Shown in pieces: positions 1 to 8,577 of a stretch of 64,000 bases of DNA (positions are counted from its first letter, which is position 1; every line of letters starts with the position of its first letter). The notes under the pieces were generated by a model, which was not told the DNA's origin, did no database searches, and was given only the letters and a program-made list of their open reading frames with translations. The position numbers were made by a program, and so were the translations under genes. Origin of the DNA: an uncultured Chlorobiaceae bacterium (GTDB taxonomy: Bacteria; Bacteroidota; Chlorobiia; Chlorobiales; Chlorobiaceae). The DNA is taken from assembly GCA_903940125.1 (NCBI GenBank), contig CAJAJL010000067.1:62001-126000 (forward strand), given 5' to 3'.

Positions 1-17
1 AGTTCGTTCTTGGAGAT

Positions 18-482
18 ATGGCAGGTACTGAGTATTGTAAAATAAATCTTCAAAAAGCTATTGGGCATGTCTATCGAGCAGCATTCGATGCTCTGGATGG
101 AACAGTAATGTCTTTAAGAGAAAAAATTATAAACAGTCTGGACGCATTTCCTCTCGAAGCAGTAAAAGATATTCTCCCTGAATACTGGGATATTCGTATT
201 AAGCTTGAAGAGCTAAATGAACATATTGGAGAGCACCGCGCCAAAAAAGATATCGGGAACAACATAGGGGAAGTATATGACCAGTTCATCAAAGACGTTG
301 AAATCCTGAAAAGTTTTCATAAGAAACTTCTTACTGCAAGTCCGGCACTTACCGAATATATTTCTAAGCAAGGCAAAATCCAGGACTCAAGTACAAATAG
401 ACAAATTATTGTAGCAATAATTGGTGCGGTTGTCGGTGGTCTTATTGTGGCAGCCTGTGTGGCGCTAGTATCCGCTCATTAA
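18..482 (+). CDS. Hypothetical tail-anchored protein
   Basis: I do not recognise this 154-residue protein. The first ~125 residues are soluble, charged and probably helical. Residues about 129-152 form one strongly hydrophobic, glycine-rich membrane segment right at the C-terminus, so the protein is probably held in the membrane by its tail with the body in the cytoplasm. A GGAGAT ribosome-binding site lies immediately before the ATG, so the gene is complete although it sits at the window edge. A small hairpin with a T-run follows. No catalytic motif is visible. Real gene: likely. Function: unknown. Confidence 0.6.
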   Translation: MAGTEYCKINLQKAIGHVYRAAFDALDGTVMSLREKIINSLDAFPLEAVKDILPEYWDIRIKLEELNEHIGEHRAKKDIGNNIGEVYDQFIKDVEILKSFHKKLLTASPALTEYISKQGKIQDSSTNRQIIVAIIGAVVGGLIVAACVALVSAH

Positions 483-493
483 TTTGCCAACAC

Positions 494-514
494 CTCGGTT
501 TACGAGTTTTTTTT
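494..514 (+). terminator. Possible weak intrinsic terminator
   Basis: A 4-bp GC-rich stem (CTCG/CGAG, 5-nt loop) is followed directly by eight T residues, 12 nt after the stop of the first gene. The stem is short, so this is only a candidate. Confidence 0.4.
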
Positions 515-812
515 GTAGGGCCTGTGTTTTCTCTATAACCTGCAGGGTGATGTTATTATTTTTTCAACTTCTCCCACTTCCTCTCCAGCCTTTTTTAGCC
601 TCATGAGCCTGTAAGAGCTTATCAATAATGAGCATACTTCAATCGCCTCTAACAACCCAGTTTTATTGAGTCAACATTGGGGTAGATAGCTCCGCTGAAG
701 TTATTTTATTACTTTAGCACCTATCGCAATAGAACTGAATGCGGTTTTGATAACCCTGGCATTGAGCCCGGTGGAACAAAGTTCTGTTTAAGGCATATAA
801 ATACAAGATATT
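515..812. other. Intergenic region without recognised feature
   Basis: Nearly 300 bp between the first hypothetical gene and the RNA methyltransferase. I see no convincing ORF, repeat, RNA or promoter pair in it. It must hold the promoter of the methyltransferase gene. Confidence 0.5.
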
Positions 813-2261
813 ATGGATACCACTGAACAACCGAAATTAAAACGAGACGATATTATAGAGTTGAGAATAACTGATCAGGCGGAGAAAGATCAGTGTTTCG
901 GGCGGCTTGAGAATGGGATGGGAGTTATGGTCAGCGGAATGCTTGCGGTAGGCGACCTGGTATCGGCAAAGATAAAAAAAATAAGGCAGCGCTATATCGA
1001 GGCATTTGTGGTTGAGGTGCTTGAGCCATCGCCCGACCGGACCGAACCACTATGCAGCTATTTCGGTGTTTGCGGCGGATGCAAGCTGATGCATATCCGT
1101 TATGAGGCCCAGCTGCAGTACAAACAGAAAAAGGTAAAAGATGCCCTTGAGCACCTCGGGGATTTTATTAATCCACCGGTTGCCCCTGCGGTTCCCTGTT
1201 CCGATCCTTTCCACTACCGGAACAAGATTGAGTTTTCCTTTTCAAATATGCGCTATCTGCTGGCAGAAGAGCTCTCCATGGAAACACTTGACCGCCCGAA
1301 GGATTTTGCGCTTGGGTTTCATACGCCGGGCAATTTTGAAAAGGTCATTGACATAGACTACTGTTATCTGGCCAAAGAGTCGATGAACAGAGTGCTTAAA
1401 CTGACCAGAGAGTTTGTGCTTGCCAATGCCCTTGTGCCCTATTCCGCTAAAGCGCATACCGGATATTTGCGCAATCTTGTGGTGCGGTTCAGCGAGAATC
1501 GCGAAGAGGTTATGGTCAACCTTGTCACCTCCTGTTATGATGAGGACATTATGCAGCGATACAGGAAGCACCTTGAGTCGGGGATGGAGGGCGTGAAGAT
1601 GACGGTGCTGAATAATGTGACTCAACGTCTGAACAGTGTTGCAACGGGCGATGAGGAGTTTACCCTGAGCGGCGACGGGTATATTACCGAGCGCCTCGGC
1701 AGCCTTGATTTCAGGATATCGGCAAATTCGTTTTTTCAGACCAACTCATCACAGGCGGAGGTGCTCTACAATGCCATTCTGGAGGTTGGAGGTCTGAAGC
1801 CGGGGGATACCGTCTATGACCTTTATTGCGGAACAGGAACTATAACACTCTATCTGGCAAAGCACTGCCGGCAGATTATCGGGCTTGAAGTGGTTGAAAG
1901 CTCCATCAACGATGCACGTTCAAATGCTGAGTTGAACGGCATTGCCAATGCGGCATTTTACAAGGTTGACCTCAAGGATTTTCATGCGCTGTTAGGGACA
2001 CTTGACAGCTTTGATATTCCCGGGGTGATTATTACCGATCCACCAAGGGCAGGGATGCAGCCGAAGGCGCTTGCCACAATGATCCGGCTGAGACCGAGAA
2101 GAATAGTCTATGTCAGCTGCAACCCTGCCAGCCTTGCGCGCGACGGGAAAGAGATATGTGCACACGGCTACACCCTTTTATCGGTGCAGCCGGTTGACAT
2201 GTTTCCGCATACCAGCCATATTGAGAGCGTGGCATGCTTTGAGAGGACAGGTCCCTGCTGA
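813..2261 (+). CDS. 23S rRNA (uracil-5-)-methyltransferase, RumA/RlmD family
   Basis: SAM-dependent methyltransferase that makes 5-methyluridine in RNA. Order of parts: an N-terminal TRAM-type RNA-binding beta barrel (about residues 12-72); a cysteine cluster C81, C87, C90 plus a cysteine near 183, which in this family holds a [4Fe-4S] cluster; and the C-terminal Rossmann domain with the SAM motif DLYCGTGTITLYLA, the DPPRAGM motif, and the catalytic-cysteine motif VSCNPASLARD. At 482 residues it has normal family length. Family membership is firm. Whether the target is U1939 or U747 of 23S rRNA, or a tRNA, cannot be told from sequence alone, so no symbol is given. Confidence 0.9.
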   Translation: MDTTEQPKLKRDDIIELRITDQAEKDQCFGRLENGMGVMVSGMLAVGDLVSAKIKKIRQRYIEAFVVEVLEPSPDRTEPLCSYFGVCGGCKLMHIRYEAQLQYKQKKVKDALEHLGDFINPPVAPAVPCSDPFHYRNKIEFSFSNMRYLLAEELSMETLDRPKDFALGFHTPGNFEKVIDIDYCYLAKESMNRVLKLTREFVLANALVPYSAKAHTGYLRNLVVRFSENREEVMVNLVTSCYDEDIMQRYRKHLESGMEGVKMTVLNNVTQRLNSVATGDEEFTLSGDGYITERLGSLDFRISANSFFQTNSSQAEVLYNAILEVGGLKPGDTVYDLYCGTGTITLYLAKHCRQIIGLEVVESSINDARSNAELNGIANAAFYKVDLKDFHALLGTLDSFDIPGVIITDPPRAGMQPKALATMIRLRPRRIVYVSCNPASLARDGKEICAHGYTLLSVQPVDMFPHTSHIESVACFERTGPC

Positions 2262-2284
2262 GGATAGGGCTGAATGTTGAAGAA

Positions 2285-3103
2285 TTACTTGCCGCCGGCT
2301 TTGAGGAGTTTTCGACGTTCTTCGGCAGTCAATGAGGCGTACCCATGCGCCGATATTTTGTCGAGGATGGCATTGATTTCCGCTTCGGACACCGGCGCCT
2401 CCACTCTGTTGGTTCGATGAAGGCGAGGCCCGGTTTTCTTCTTGCCCAGGGAGCGGATTTTATCCGTCAGCCCGAAAAATGACCACTCGGCCCGTTTGAT
2501 GGAAATGTAGATGAAGCCGATAAGCATTCCACCGAGGTGCGCAAAATGGGCAATGTTGCTGCCGCTGCCCATAGAGCGGCTGCCGAAACCGGAGAAAAAT
2601 TCGATGAGCGCATAGCCTGCTATAAAATACTTTGCCTTGACGGGAAAGAGGAAATAAAGAAAAATATAGCGGTCGGGGAACATCATGCCGAATGCAAGCA
2701 GTACACCATAAATGGCCCCTGAAGCACCAACGGTTGGATAGGGATCGCCAATGGTGGCCAGCAGGTTGATAATGGCCGCTCCGATGCCGCAGACAAAATA
2801 ATAGGTGTTGAATTGCCTGGTTCCCCAGTAATTTTCAATTTCAGCTCCGAACATCCAGAGCGCGAACATATTGAAGAAGAGGTGAGCACCACCTCCATGA
2901 AGAAACATGTAGGTAACCGGCTGCCATATACGGAAGTTGCCGGAGCCGATAGGCCAAAGCGAACCGAGGGCGAGAATGGTTTCGCCGAACGGGGATAACT
3001 GCAGCAGAAAGACTGCGACGTTAATAAAGATTATTGTTTTTATCGCCGGAGGTATAACCTGAAAGCCGCCGGGACTGTAAGGCTGGTTGGAATAGTTCAT
3101 CAA
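2285..3103 (-). CDS. Rhomboid family intramembrane serine protease
   Basis: Polytopic membrane protease that cleaves substrates within the bilayer. The rhomboid signatures are all present: an H74-x3-N78 pair, the serine motif GASGAIYG with nucleophile S128, and the catalytic histidine in HFAHLGG (H189). About six hydrophobic segments lie between residues 20 and 203, followed by a basic cytoplasmic tail of about 70 residues. Two adjacent ATG codons make the start uncertain by one residue. It lies 93 nt downstream of pgk on the same strand; a perfect 9-bp hairpin sits in between. The substrate is unknown. Confidence 0.9.
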   Translation of the reverse strand: MMNYSNQPYSPGGFQVIPPAIKTIIFINVAVFLLQLSPFGETILALGSLWPIGSGNFRIWQPVTYMFLHGGGAHLFFNMFALWMFGAEIENYWGTRQFNTYYFVCGIGAAIINLLATIGDPYPTVGASGAIYGVLLAFGMMFPDRYIFLYFLFPVKAKYFIAGYALIEFFSGFGSRSMGSGSNIAHFAHLGGMLIGFIYISIKRAEWSFFGLTDKIRSLGKKKTGPRLHRTNRVEAPVSEAEINAILDKISAHGYASLTAEERRKLLKAGGK

Positions 3104-3120
3104 TAGCTGTAGTTCTGCTC

Positions 3121-3143
3121 ATCCCGCTGATGAACAGCGGGAT
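3121..3143. other. Perfect stem-loop between pgk and the rhomboid gene
   Basis: ATCCCGCTG and CAGCGGGAT pair over 9 bp around a 5-nt loop. No T-run follows on either strand, so it is not a standard intrinsic terminator. It lies in the leader of the rhomboid gene, 18 nt before its start, and about 53 nt after the pgk stop. Confidence 0.5.
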
Positions 3144-3196
3144 AGGGCGTATCAAAATTATGTACCGTCAAAAATGTATCTAATGTACGGAACGGG

Positions 3197-4390
3197 TTAA
3201 TCGTTCAGGGCGGCAATACCCGGGAGTTCCTTGCCTTCAAGAAATTCGAGACTTGCGCCTCCTCCTGTTGAGATATGGGTAATCTCATTGGACAGACCTG
3301 CTTTGGCTATTGCTGCAGCAGAGTCGCCGCCGCCGACAATTGTTGTGGCTCCTTTTGCGGTGGCTTCGGTTAAAGCTTTTGCAACGGCCATGGTGCCTGC
3401 CGCAAAATTGTCGATTTCAAACACGCCCATAGGACCGTTCCAGAGCACTGTCCGTGCTGACAGAATTTCGTTGCGGTATGTTTCGGCCGTGATTGGCCCG
3501 ATATCAACGCCGATCATATTATCAGGTATACTGGCAATACTTGCAGGATAGCTGCCGGCATCGGCTGAAATTTCAGCTGTGAGAATCACATCTACCGGCA
3601 GGAGCAGTTTTATTCCCTTGTTTTTTGCCTCTTCCAGAATTTTCAGGGCAAGTTCAATCTTGCTCTCTTCGACCAGAGATTTTCCAATATTATAACCTTG
3701 TGCCTTGAAAAAAGTGAAGACCATGGCGCCGCCGATAAGGACAGTATCAACCTTTTTGAAAAGGTTTTCGAGCACATCGATTTTCCCTGATATTTTTGAG
3801 CCGCCGAGAATTGCAACAAATGGACGCTCAGGTTCCTGCAGAGCTTTGCCCAGATAGAGTAACTCTTTTTCTATCAGATAGCCTGCAACTGCAGTTTTTA
3901 TGAAGTGGGTGATTCCCTCTGTTGAAGCATGGGCTCTGTGTGCTGTACCGAAGGCGTCATTGACATAGACTTCGCCGAGTTCCGCCAGTTTTTTTGAAAA
4001 ATCCGGATCATTTGCTTCTTCTTCGGGATGAAATCTCAGATTTTCAAGCAGGATCACTTCCCCGTCCTTCATGGCGAGCACCTGCTGTGTTACCTCGGAG
4101 CCGATGCACTCTTTTGCCATGGTCACCGGTGACCCCAGAAGCTCGGCAAGTTTAACTGCAACAGGAGCAAGTGAAAAATCAGGGTTGACTTTACCTTTAG
4201 GTCGTCCAAGGTGAGACATCAATATAAGGCGGCCTCCATCATTCAGAACTTTTTTGATGGATGGAAGTGATTCAAGGATTCTTTTGTCGTCGGTGATTTT
4301 TTTGTTGTCGTCGAGGGGAACGTTGAAATCAACACGCATGAGTACGCGCTTTCCTTTGATTGCTATGTCCGACAGAGTTTTTTTCTGCAT
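3197..4390 (-). CDS. pgk: Phosphoglycerate kinase
   Basis: Cytoplasmic enzyme that interconverts 1,3-bisphosphoglycerate + ADP and 3-phosphoglycerate + ATP in glycolysis/gluconeogenesis. At 397 residues it has the classic two-domain bacterial length. The substrate-binding N-terminal motif RVDFNVPL, the SHLGRPKG motif, the KISGKI lysine region near residue 200, the WNGPMGVFE segment and the GGGDSAAAI nucleotide-binding segment near the C-terminus are all present. It stands 100 nt downstream of mltG on the same strand. In a green sulfur bacterium it would mostly run in the gluconeogenic direction from carbon fixed by the reductive TCA cycle (inference). Confidence 0.98.
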   Translation of the reverse strand: MQKKTLSDIAIKGKRVLMRVDFNVPLDDNKKITDDKRILESLPSIKKVLNDGGRLILMSHLGRPKGKVNPDFSLAPVAVKLAELLGSPVTMAKECIGSEVTQQVLAMKDGEVILLENLRFHPEEEANDPDFSKKLAELGEVYVNDAFGTAHRAHASTEGITHFIKTAVAGYLIEKELLYLGKALQEPERPFVAILGGSKISGKIDVLENLFKKVDTVLIGGAMVFTFFKAQGYNIGKSLVEESKIELALKILEEAKNKGIKLLLPVDVILTAEISADAGSYPASIASIPDNMIGVDIGPITAETYRNEILSARTVLWNGPMGVFEIDNFAAGTMAVAKALTEATAKGATTIVGGGDSAAAIAKAGLSNEITHISTGGGASLEFLEGKELPGIAALND

Positions 4391-4463
4391 TGTTCTAACA
4401 ATTGATTAAAAAAAATCCAGTGCTCCAATAATATATATGTAATCTGCAACATAATCATTTTAC

Positions 4464-4494
4464 CTGACAGGGATAGAAGCTATCTCTCTGTCAG
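4464..4494 (-). other. Interrupted stem-loop at the 3' end of mltG
   Basis: CTGACAG pairs with CTGTCAG and an inner GATAG pairs with CTATC, with a small internal bulge. The mltG stop codon lies at the base of the stem. No U-run follows directly in the mltG direction, so it may be an RNA-stability or inefficient termination element. Confidence 0.4.
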
Positions 4495-5510
4495 CGCAAG
4501 TTTTCGCGATGGGCAATACGGTATTTTTTGATGTTTGCATTATGCTCTGCGAGTGATTCGGCGAAATTGTGCCCTCCTTTTCCAGTGGCGACAAAGTAAA
4601 GGTATTCAGTTTCTGCAGGGTTCAGCACAGCAAGGATCGATGCCGCTCCGGGGCTGCAGATTGGTCCGGGAGGAAGACCATTGTGGCGATAGGTGTTATA
4701 GGGTGAGTCGGTTGCAAGGTCCTTGTTGAAAAGTCGGCGGGCGGTTCCTCCAAGAGCATATTGAACCGTTGGATCGGCCTGCAGGCGCACATTATGTTTC
4801 AGACGGTTAAGATAGACGCTTGCTACAAGGGGTTTTTCCCGGTCAATCGGGGTTTCCGCTTCGACAATAGAGGCCAGAGACAGTAATGCGGTTTCGTTCA
4901 AGCCAACGGATGCGGCAGCTGCATGTAACTTGTCTGTATAGAAATGCCTGAATCGTCCGATAAGAAATCCCACAGCTTCATCCGGCGTACTTGCCCATAC
5001 AAAGTCATAGGTTCCGGGGAAGAGATAGCCCTCTGCATTTTTTGCGGTAATATTGTGTCTGAGAAGCAGTCGGGTGTTGGTTGCTGCCGCCATAACTCCG
5101 GTTGAATCCATATCAAGGTTTCGTGAGAGGAGCCGGGCAACGTGCCGGATGTCGAGACCTTCGGGGATCGTGATTCGCACTTCATCCTGTTTGCGGGAGT
5201 GCAGATAGTATAAAAGCGAAAAATTAGACATGCCGGACGGGATGGAGTATCGGCCCGGTTTGATATTGTGAAGCCTCGGTATAATGCGTCCGGTCAGGAA
5301 TATCGGCCATGAGCTCCTGATGGTACCGTTCCGGTGCAGTTCGTCCACAATGGATTTGAACCCTGTCCCGCGGTGAACAATAAGAGGTGTTGTCCGGGAG
5401 GCAGTATTGATTCCCGGAAGAAATAACATGCACACCAATGCACTCGTCAGAATGGCAGCGCCAAGTATAAACAGTTGACGCAGGGAAGTTTTTTTTGAGA
5501 CCATAGCCAT
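4491..5510 (-). CDS. mltG: Endolytic murein transglycosylase MltG
   Basis: Inner-membrane-anchored lytic transglycosylase that cuts nascent glycan strands and so sets peptidoglycan chain length. It has 339 residues, with one N-terminal membrane anchor (about residues 13-33), a LysM-like region, and the YceG catalytic domain with the signature IVEAETPIDREKPLVASVYL, in which the glutamate after IV is the expected catalytic residue, then LQADPTVQYALGG and SPYNTYRHNGLPPGPI. All are conserved. It sits 15 nt after the chorismate mutase-like gene on the same strand. Confidence 0.95.
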   Translation of the reverse strand: MAMVSKKTSLRQLFILGAAILTSALVCMLFLPGINTASRTTPLIVHRGTGFKSIVDELHRNGTIRSSWPIFLTGRIIPRLHNIKPGRYSIPSGMSNFSLLYYLHSRKQDEVRITIPEGLDIRHVARLLSRNLDMDSTGVMAAATNTRLLLRHNITAKNAEGYLFPGTYDFVWASTPDEAVGFLIGRFRHFYTDKLHAAAASVGLNETALLSLASIVEAETPIDREKPLVASVYLNRLKHNVRLQADPTVQYALGGTARRLFNKDLATDSPYNTYRHNGLPPGPICSPGAASILAVLNPAETEYLYFVATGKGGHNFAESLAEHNANIKKYRIAHRENLR

Positions 5511-5525
5511 GGTGAGGTATTTCTA

Positions 5526-5855
5526 TCAGCTGGTGTGTATGCCCGGCTGACGGTTTTTCCACTCATGCTGTAAAAGACGGCTCTCTTCGAGGATGCAGCG
5601 GTAGATTTTTTCCAGCGTATAGGCTGTCAGTGGCGAGTCGGCATTGATGAGAACATTGTTCAGCACCTCTTTTTCGCGTTCAGGTTGAAGCACCTGTTCT
5701 CCGATTCTTGATTTAAGGGAGCTGATATTCTGAGCGCAATGGAGTCTTTCACACAGGAGGGTGGATAACTGCTGGTCAATGGCATCGATTTTCTTTCGCC
5801 ATTCGTCCAGCTCCTGCCAATGAGCTGTATTTGTTATGGTGCTGTCTGACATCAT
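5526..5855 (-). CDS. Chorismate mutase type II (AroQ-like) domain protein
   Basis: A 109-residue, all-helical protein. The N-terminal stretch LDEWRKKIDAIDQQLSTLL and the later LKSRIGEQVLQPEREKEVL match the AroQ fold that turns chorismate into prephenate for phenylalanine and tyrosine synthesis. The single-domain length fits a monofunctional mutase. An upstream TTG would add 13 residues; I prefer the paired ATGs at 5855/5852 because the extension has no recognisable content. No good ribosome-binding site is seen for either. Activity is inferred from the family, not from a full check of active-site residues. Confidence 0.75.
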   Translation of the reverse strand: MMSDSTITNTAHWQELDEWRKKIDAIDQQLSTLLCERLHCAQNISSLKSRIGEQVLQPEREKEVLNNVLINADSPLTAYTLEKIYRCILEESRLLQHEWKNRQPGIHTS

Positions 5856-5922
5856 AATGACTGTGGTTAAGTGAGGCTTTTTGAGACCGGACAAGAGAAT
5901 AAGAAAAGGTGACAGGATGAGC

Positions 5923-6453
5923 TTACGATATGTCGGGAGTGAAGAGCTTCATCCATCGGTCAACTTCCTGATCGCTTAACAATTTATCGTTGAATTTCTT
6001 CTCTTTAAAGGAGAGCTGTCCAGAACGAATGTATCTGTTTTTCCGGGAGTCTGCATTGCCGGTCTTTTTGAGCTGCAGCACAAATTCCTCTGATTTTATA
6101 CAGGTGGCGCCGAATGCTGTTCCATACCGGCGAATCTCCTCGTCTGAACTTACAATAGTAACCAATTTTATTTTTGGGTTCAATGATTTTACGTAATCAA
6201 TGATCCATTGATCTGCACTTATGGAGGCAGGAGTAAAAATAATATGAAGCGGTGCGCCACAAGCGCTTTCTTCTCGACCACCTTTGCCATCGTACACAAT
6301 GGTGACAGGGGATCGAGTCTCCTGCTGAAAGCTGAGCAGCTTTTTTTCTGTCTCCTCACGCAGGACTTCAAGCGGCACTGATTCTGAAGAAAGAAAGAGC
6401 TTATGGATTAAATTATAACCATCTACCACAATTTCGCTGTGTCCTGCCCGCAT
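5923..6453 (-). CDS. NYN/PIN-like domain protein, YacP/Rae1 family
   Basis: A 176-residue protein with the NYN-domain start VVDGYNLIHKL, the acidic VYDGKGG segment, a central TIVSSDEEIRRYG, and the C-terminal KKFNDKLLSDQEVDRWMKLF typical of YacP-like proteins. Such proteins have a PIN-like metal-dependent ribonuclease fold; the acidic residues D in VVDGYN, D in YDGKG and SSD would form the active site. Bacillus YacP (Rae1) is a ribosome-associated endoribonuclease. The role here is inferred. It is transcribed away from mraZ, and the 222-nt gap should hold divergent promoters. Confidence 0.8.
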   Translation of the reverse strand: MRAGHSEIVVDGYNLIHKLFLSSESVPLEVLREETEKKLLSFQQETRSPVTIVYDGKGGREESACGAPLHIIFTPASISADQWIIDYVKSLNPKIKLVTIVSSDEEIRRYGTAFGATCIKSEEFVLQLKKTGNADSRKNRYIRSGQLSFKEKKFNDKLLSDQEVDRWMKLFTPDIS

Positions 6454-6542
6454 GGTGATCTCTGCCGTTAAAAATATACATCGCTGTCAACGGATAAAAT
6501 AGCTGAATATTTTTTTAGTGCATCCTTTTTTATACATTTTAA

Positions 6543-6567
6543 GTGGTGGATTGTGGTAAAAAATGGG
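6543..6567 (+). promoter_or_regulatory. Candidate MraZ operator (three 10-bp-spaced repeats)
   Basis: GTGGT at 6543, GTGGT at 6553 and ATGGG at 6563 repeat with an exact 10-bp period, 109-133 nt upstream of the mraZ start. MraZ is known to bind 5-bp TGGG-type repeats separated by 5-nt spacers upstream of its own operon. Here only the third copy has the full TGGG. Binding is inferred from geometry and position. Confidence 0.5.
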
Positions 6568-6675
6568 TGGAATTACTCTCCTTTATCTATAGTTTTCTTT
6601 TTTCTGCCGGCTTCAGGTGCTATGTGCCGGTTTGGTGGGCATTTATGCACAATGGGAACAAACTGAATCATCATC

Positions 6676-7134
6676 ATGGCAGGCTTTATTGGAAAAGAGA
6701 GACATACCATTGATGAGAAAGGTCGGCTGATGATTCCTGCAAAGTTTCGCAGGTGCTTTGGCAAAGGCGCAGTAGCGGGTGTCGAGGAGAGTGATTCCGG
6801 GCTTTACATTATGAAAGCGTCTGATCGCTCCCTTGAACTTTATGAGCCGTTTATCTGGGCCGATATGAGAAAAACTATTTCTGCTCTTTCTGATTTCAAT
6901 CCTGAGGAACGTCTGCTGAAAACGTTGATGTATGAAAGCCTTGAGATTGTTGAACTTGATCGTCAAGGGAGAATTGCACTGTCGAGGGAATTTCTTGAGC
7001 ATGCGGGTATTACAAAAGATGTCGTGATTATAGGCGGTGATACGAAAATGATTATCTGGGATCCGGATCGACTTCAGTCACTCCTGCAGGAGAGTGCAGG
7101 ACGTTTCGGTTCTCTCGCAGGAAGGTATTTTTAA
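6676..7134 (+). CDS. mraZ: Transcriptional regulator MraZ
   Basis: First gene of the dcw cluster. The 152-residue protein has the two tandem SpoVT/AbrB-like halves of Mra[17 protein letters not shown] (residues 10-25) and [13 protein letters not shown] in the second half, each with the conserved D-x2-GR core. MraZ forms rings that bind repeats upstream of its own gene and control the division and cell-wall operon; such repeats are visible about 110 nt upstream. The rsmH start follows after 5 nt. Confidence 0.95.
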   Translation: MAGFIGKERHTIDEKGRLMIPAKFRRCFGKGAVAGVEESDSGLYIMKASDRSLELYEPFIWADMRKTISALSDFNPEERLLKTLMYESLEIVELDRQGRIALSREFLEHAGITKDVVIIGGDTKMIIWDPDRLQSLLQESAGRFGSLAGRYF

Positions 7135-7139
7135 CGCTG

Positions 7140-8105
7140 ATGGCACAATATTCATATCATGAGCCGGTCCTGGCTCCAGAAATTATTGCTTTACTGGTCA
7201 CGAAACCGGGTATTTATGTTGACGGGACTCTTGGAGGCGGAGGTCATTCGCTGGCGATTTTGTGTGCGCTTCATGAGGCGGGTTATGGTGAAGGATCGCT
7301 GCTTATAGGGATTGACCAGGATGACGCGGCATTACACGAGGCAGCTGAAAAGCTGAAGGAGTTCGAAGCTCGTACGGTTCTGGTTAAAGGGAATTTCAAG
7401 ACGATAGGCAGTATTGTCGAGAGTGTCTGCCGTGAAAAAGGTTTACACCCGAAGGTCACAGGGATTCTCTTGGATCTCGGGGTTTCATCGTTTCAGATTG
7501 ATACTGCGGAACGGGGGTTCAGTTATCTCAGGGACGGACCGCTTGATATGAGGATGGATATGGATGCTTCTGTCAGTGCCGGAGATATTATCAACACCTA
7601 CGAAGAGAAAGAGCTCGCCAGGCTTTTTTACAGGTATGGAGAAGAGCCCAGAAGTCGCAGCATTGCCAGGGCAATTGTCGCTTACCGGCTTAAAAACGGT
7701 TCAGTTACTGGTACAGAGGAACTTGCCGGGATTATCCGTGAAAATGCTGCCGGCCGGGATAAAATTATCAAAACTCTTTCAAGGGTGTTTCAGGCATTGA
7801 GAATAGAGGTGAACAGTGAGCTTGAAGTGCTCCGCAGTGTGCTTTATGATGGGATTGCCTGTCTTGACAGTTATGGAAGGATGGCTGTCATCAGTTATCA
7901 CTCTCTGGAAGACAGAATCGTCAAAACTGTTTTTGCCGAGAAAGCACGGAGCGATTGGGGGCCGAAAGGTGTGGGTTTGAGGGAGCCTCTTGAAAGGGGT
8001 AGCGTGTCACTTGTCACCCGGAAGCCTGTTGTTGCAGCCCGGCAAGAGATAGATGCAAACCCAAGAGCCAGAAGTGCGAAATTGCGGGTCATTGAAAAAA
8101 TTTAA
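7140..8105 (+). CDS. rsmH: 16S rRNA (cytosine1402-N4)-methyltransferase RsmH
   Basis: Methylates N4 of C1402 in the decoding centre of 16S rRNA. At 321 residues it has family length. The start [13 protein letters not shown], the SAM loop [11 protein letters not shown], the catalytic-region motif [29 protein letters not shown] and the late [12 protein letters not shown] are all typical. It lies in the standard position between mraZ and ftsL, 5 nt after mraZ. Confidence 0.97.
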   Translation: MAQYSYHEPVLAPEIIALLVTKPGIYVDGTLGGGGHSLAILCALHEAGYGEGSLLIGIDQDDAALHEAAEKLKEFEARTVLVKGNFKTIGSIVESVCREKGLHPKVTGILLDLGVSSFQIDTAERGFSYLRDGPLDMRMDMDASVSAGDIINTYEEKELARLFYRYGEEPRSRSIARAIVAYRLKNGSVTGTEELAGIIRENAAGRDKIIKTLSRVFQALRIEVNSELEVLRSVLYDGIACLDSYGRMAVISYHSLEDRIVKTVFAEKARSDWGPKGVGLREPLERGSVSLVTRKPVVAARQEIDANPRARSAKLRVIEKI

Positions 8106-8118
8106 CAGGGAGATCATT

Positions 8119-8547
8119 GTGAGTGTCAATAATGGTTTTGCTGCAGGACAGGCTGTCGGGGTTGAAGAAACTAAGCATCTGGGAAGCGACTTGTTTGCAG
8201 GGAGTATTTCGGCATTTAAGGATGATGGAGACAAAGGTTCCGGATTCAGAGAACTGGTCAGTAATGCGCTCAAGTTTGATATCGGTGCATTGCTGCGTCC
8301 GAGGTCTTTTGTGTATCTCATGATCGGCACGGGGATCATTCTGTTCCAGACATACAATACTCTTGCGATCATCAATCTTGCTAAACAGAATGAAAGGCTT
8401 CGAGAGCAGATTGAAATGAGATACAGCGTGATTACTTCGCAGGAGCTGAAAGTGCGTGAACTGCAAAGCATCCATAATATTGCACAAGCGGCAGCCTCAC
8501 TTGGGCTTGCAGCTGCCAGTGTTTCTCCTGTTGAACTCGAGCCGTAA
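8119..8547 (+). CDS. ftsL: FtsL-like cell division protein
   Basis: A 142-residue small bitopic protein between rsmH and ftsI, the normal place of ftsL. A cytoplasmic N-terminal part of about 65 residues is followed by one membrane segment (around YLMIGTGIILFQTYNTLAI) and a short coiled-coil-like periplasmic part (NLAKQNERLREQIEMRY). I chose the GTG at 8119, which has AGGGAG 6 nt upstream and lies 13 nt after rsmH; an ATG at 8053 would overlap rsmH by 53 nt and has no support. FtsL sequences diverge quickly, so the name rests on topology and position. The long cytoplasmic extension is unusual for FtsL. Confidence 0.75.
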   Translation: MSVNNGFAAGQAVGVEETKHLGSDLFAGSISAFKDDGDKGSGFRELVSNALKFDIGALLRPRSFVYLMIGTGIILFQTYNTLAIINLAKQNERLREQIEMRYSVITSQELKVRELQSIHNIAQAAASLGLAAASVSPVELEP

Positions 8548-8577
8548 ATGATTTGTCGCTAAACGAACGGGATACTC

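Noticed and set aside
8053-8118. Longer ftsL start inside rsmH
   Set aside because: The GTG at 8119 has AGGGAG at the right distance and avoids a 53-nt overlap.
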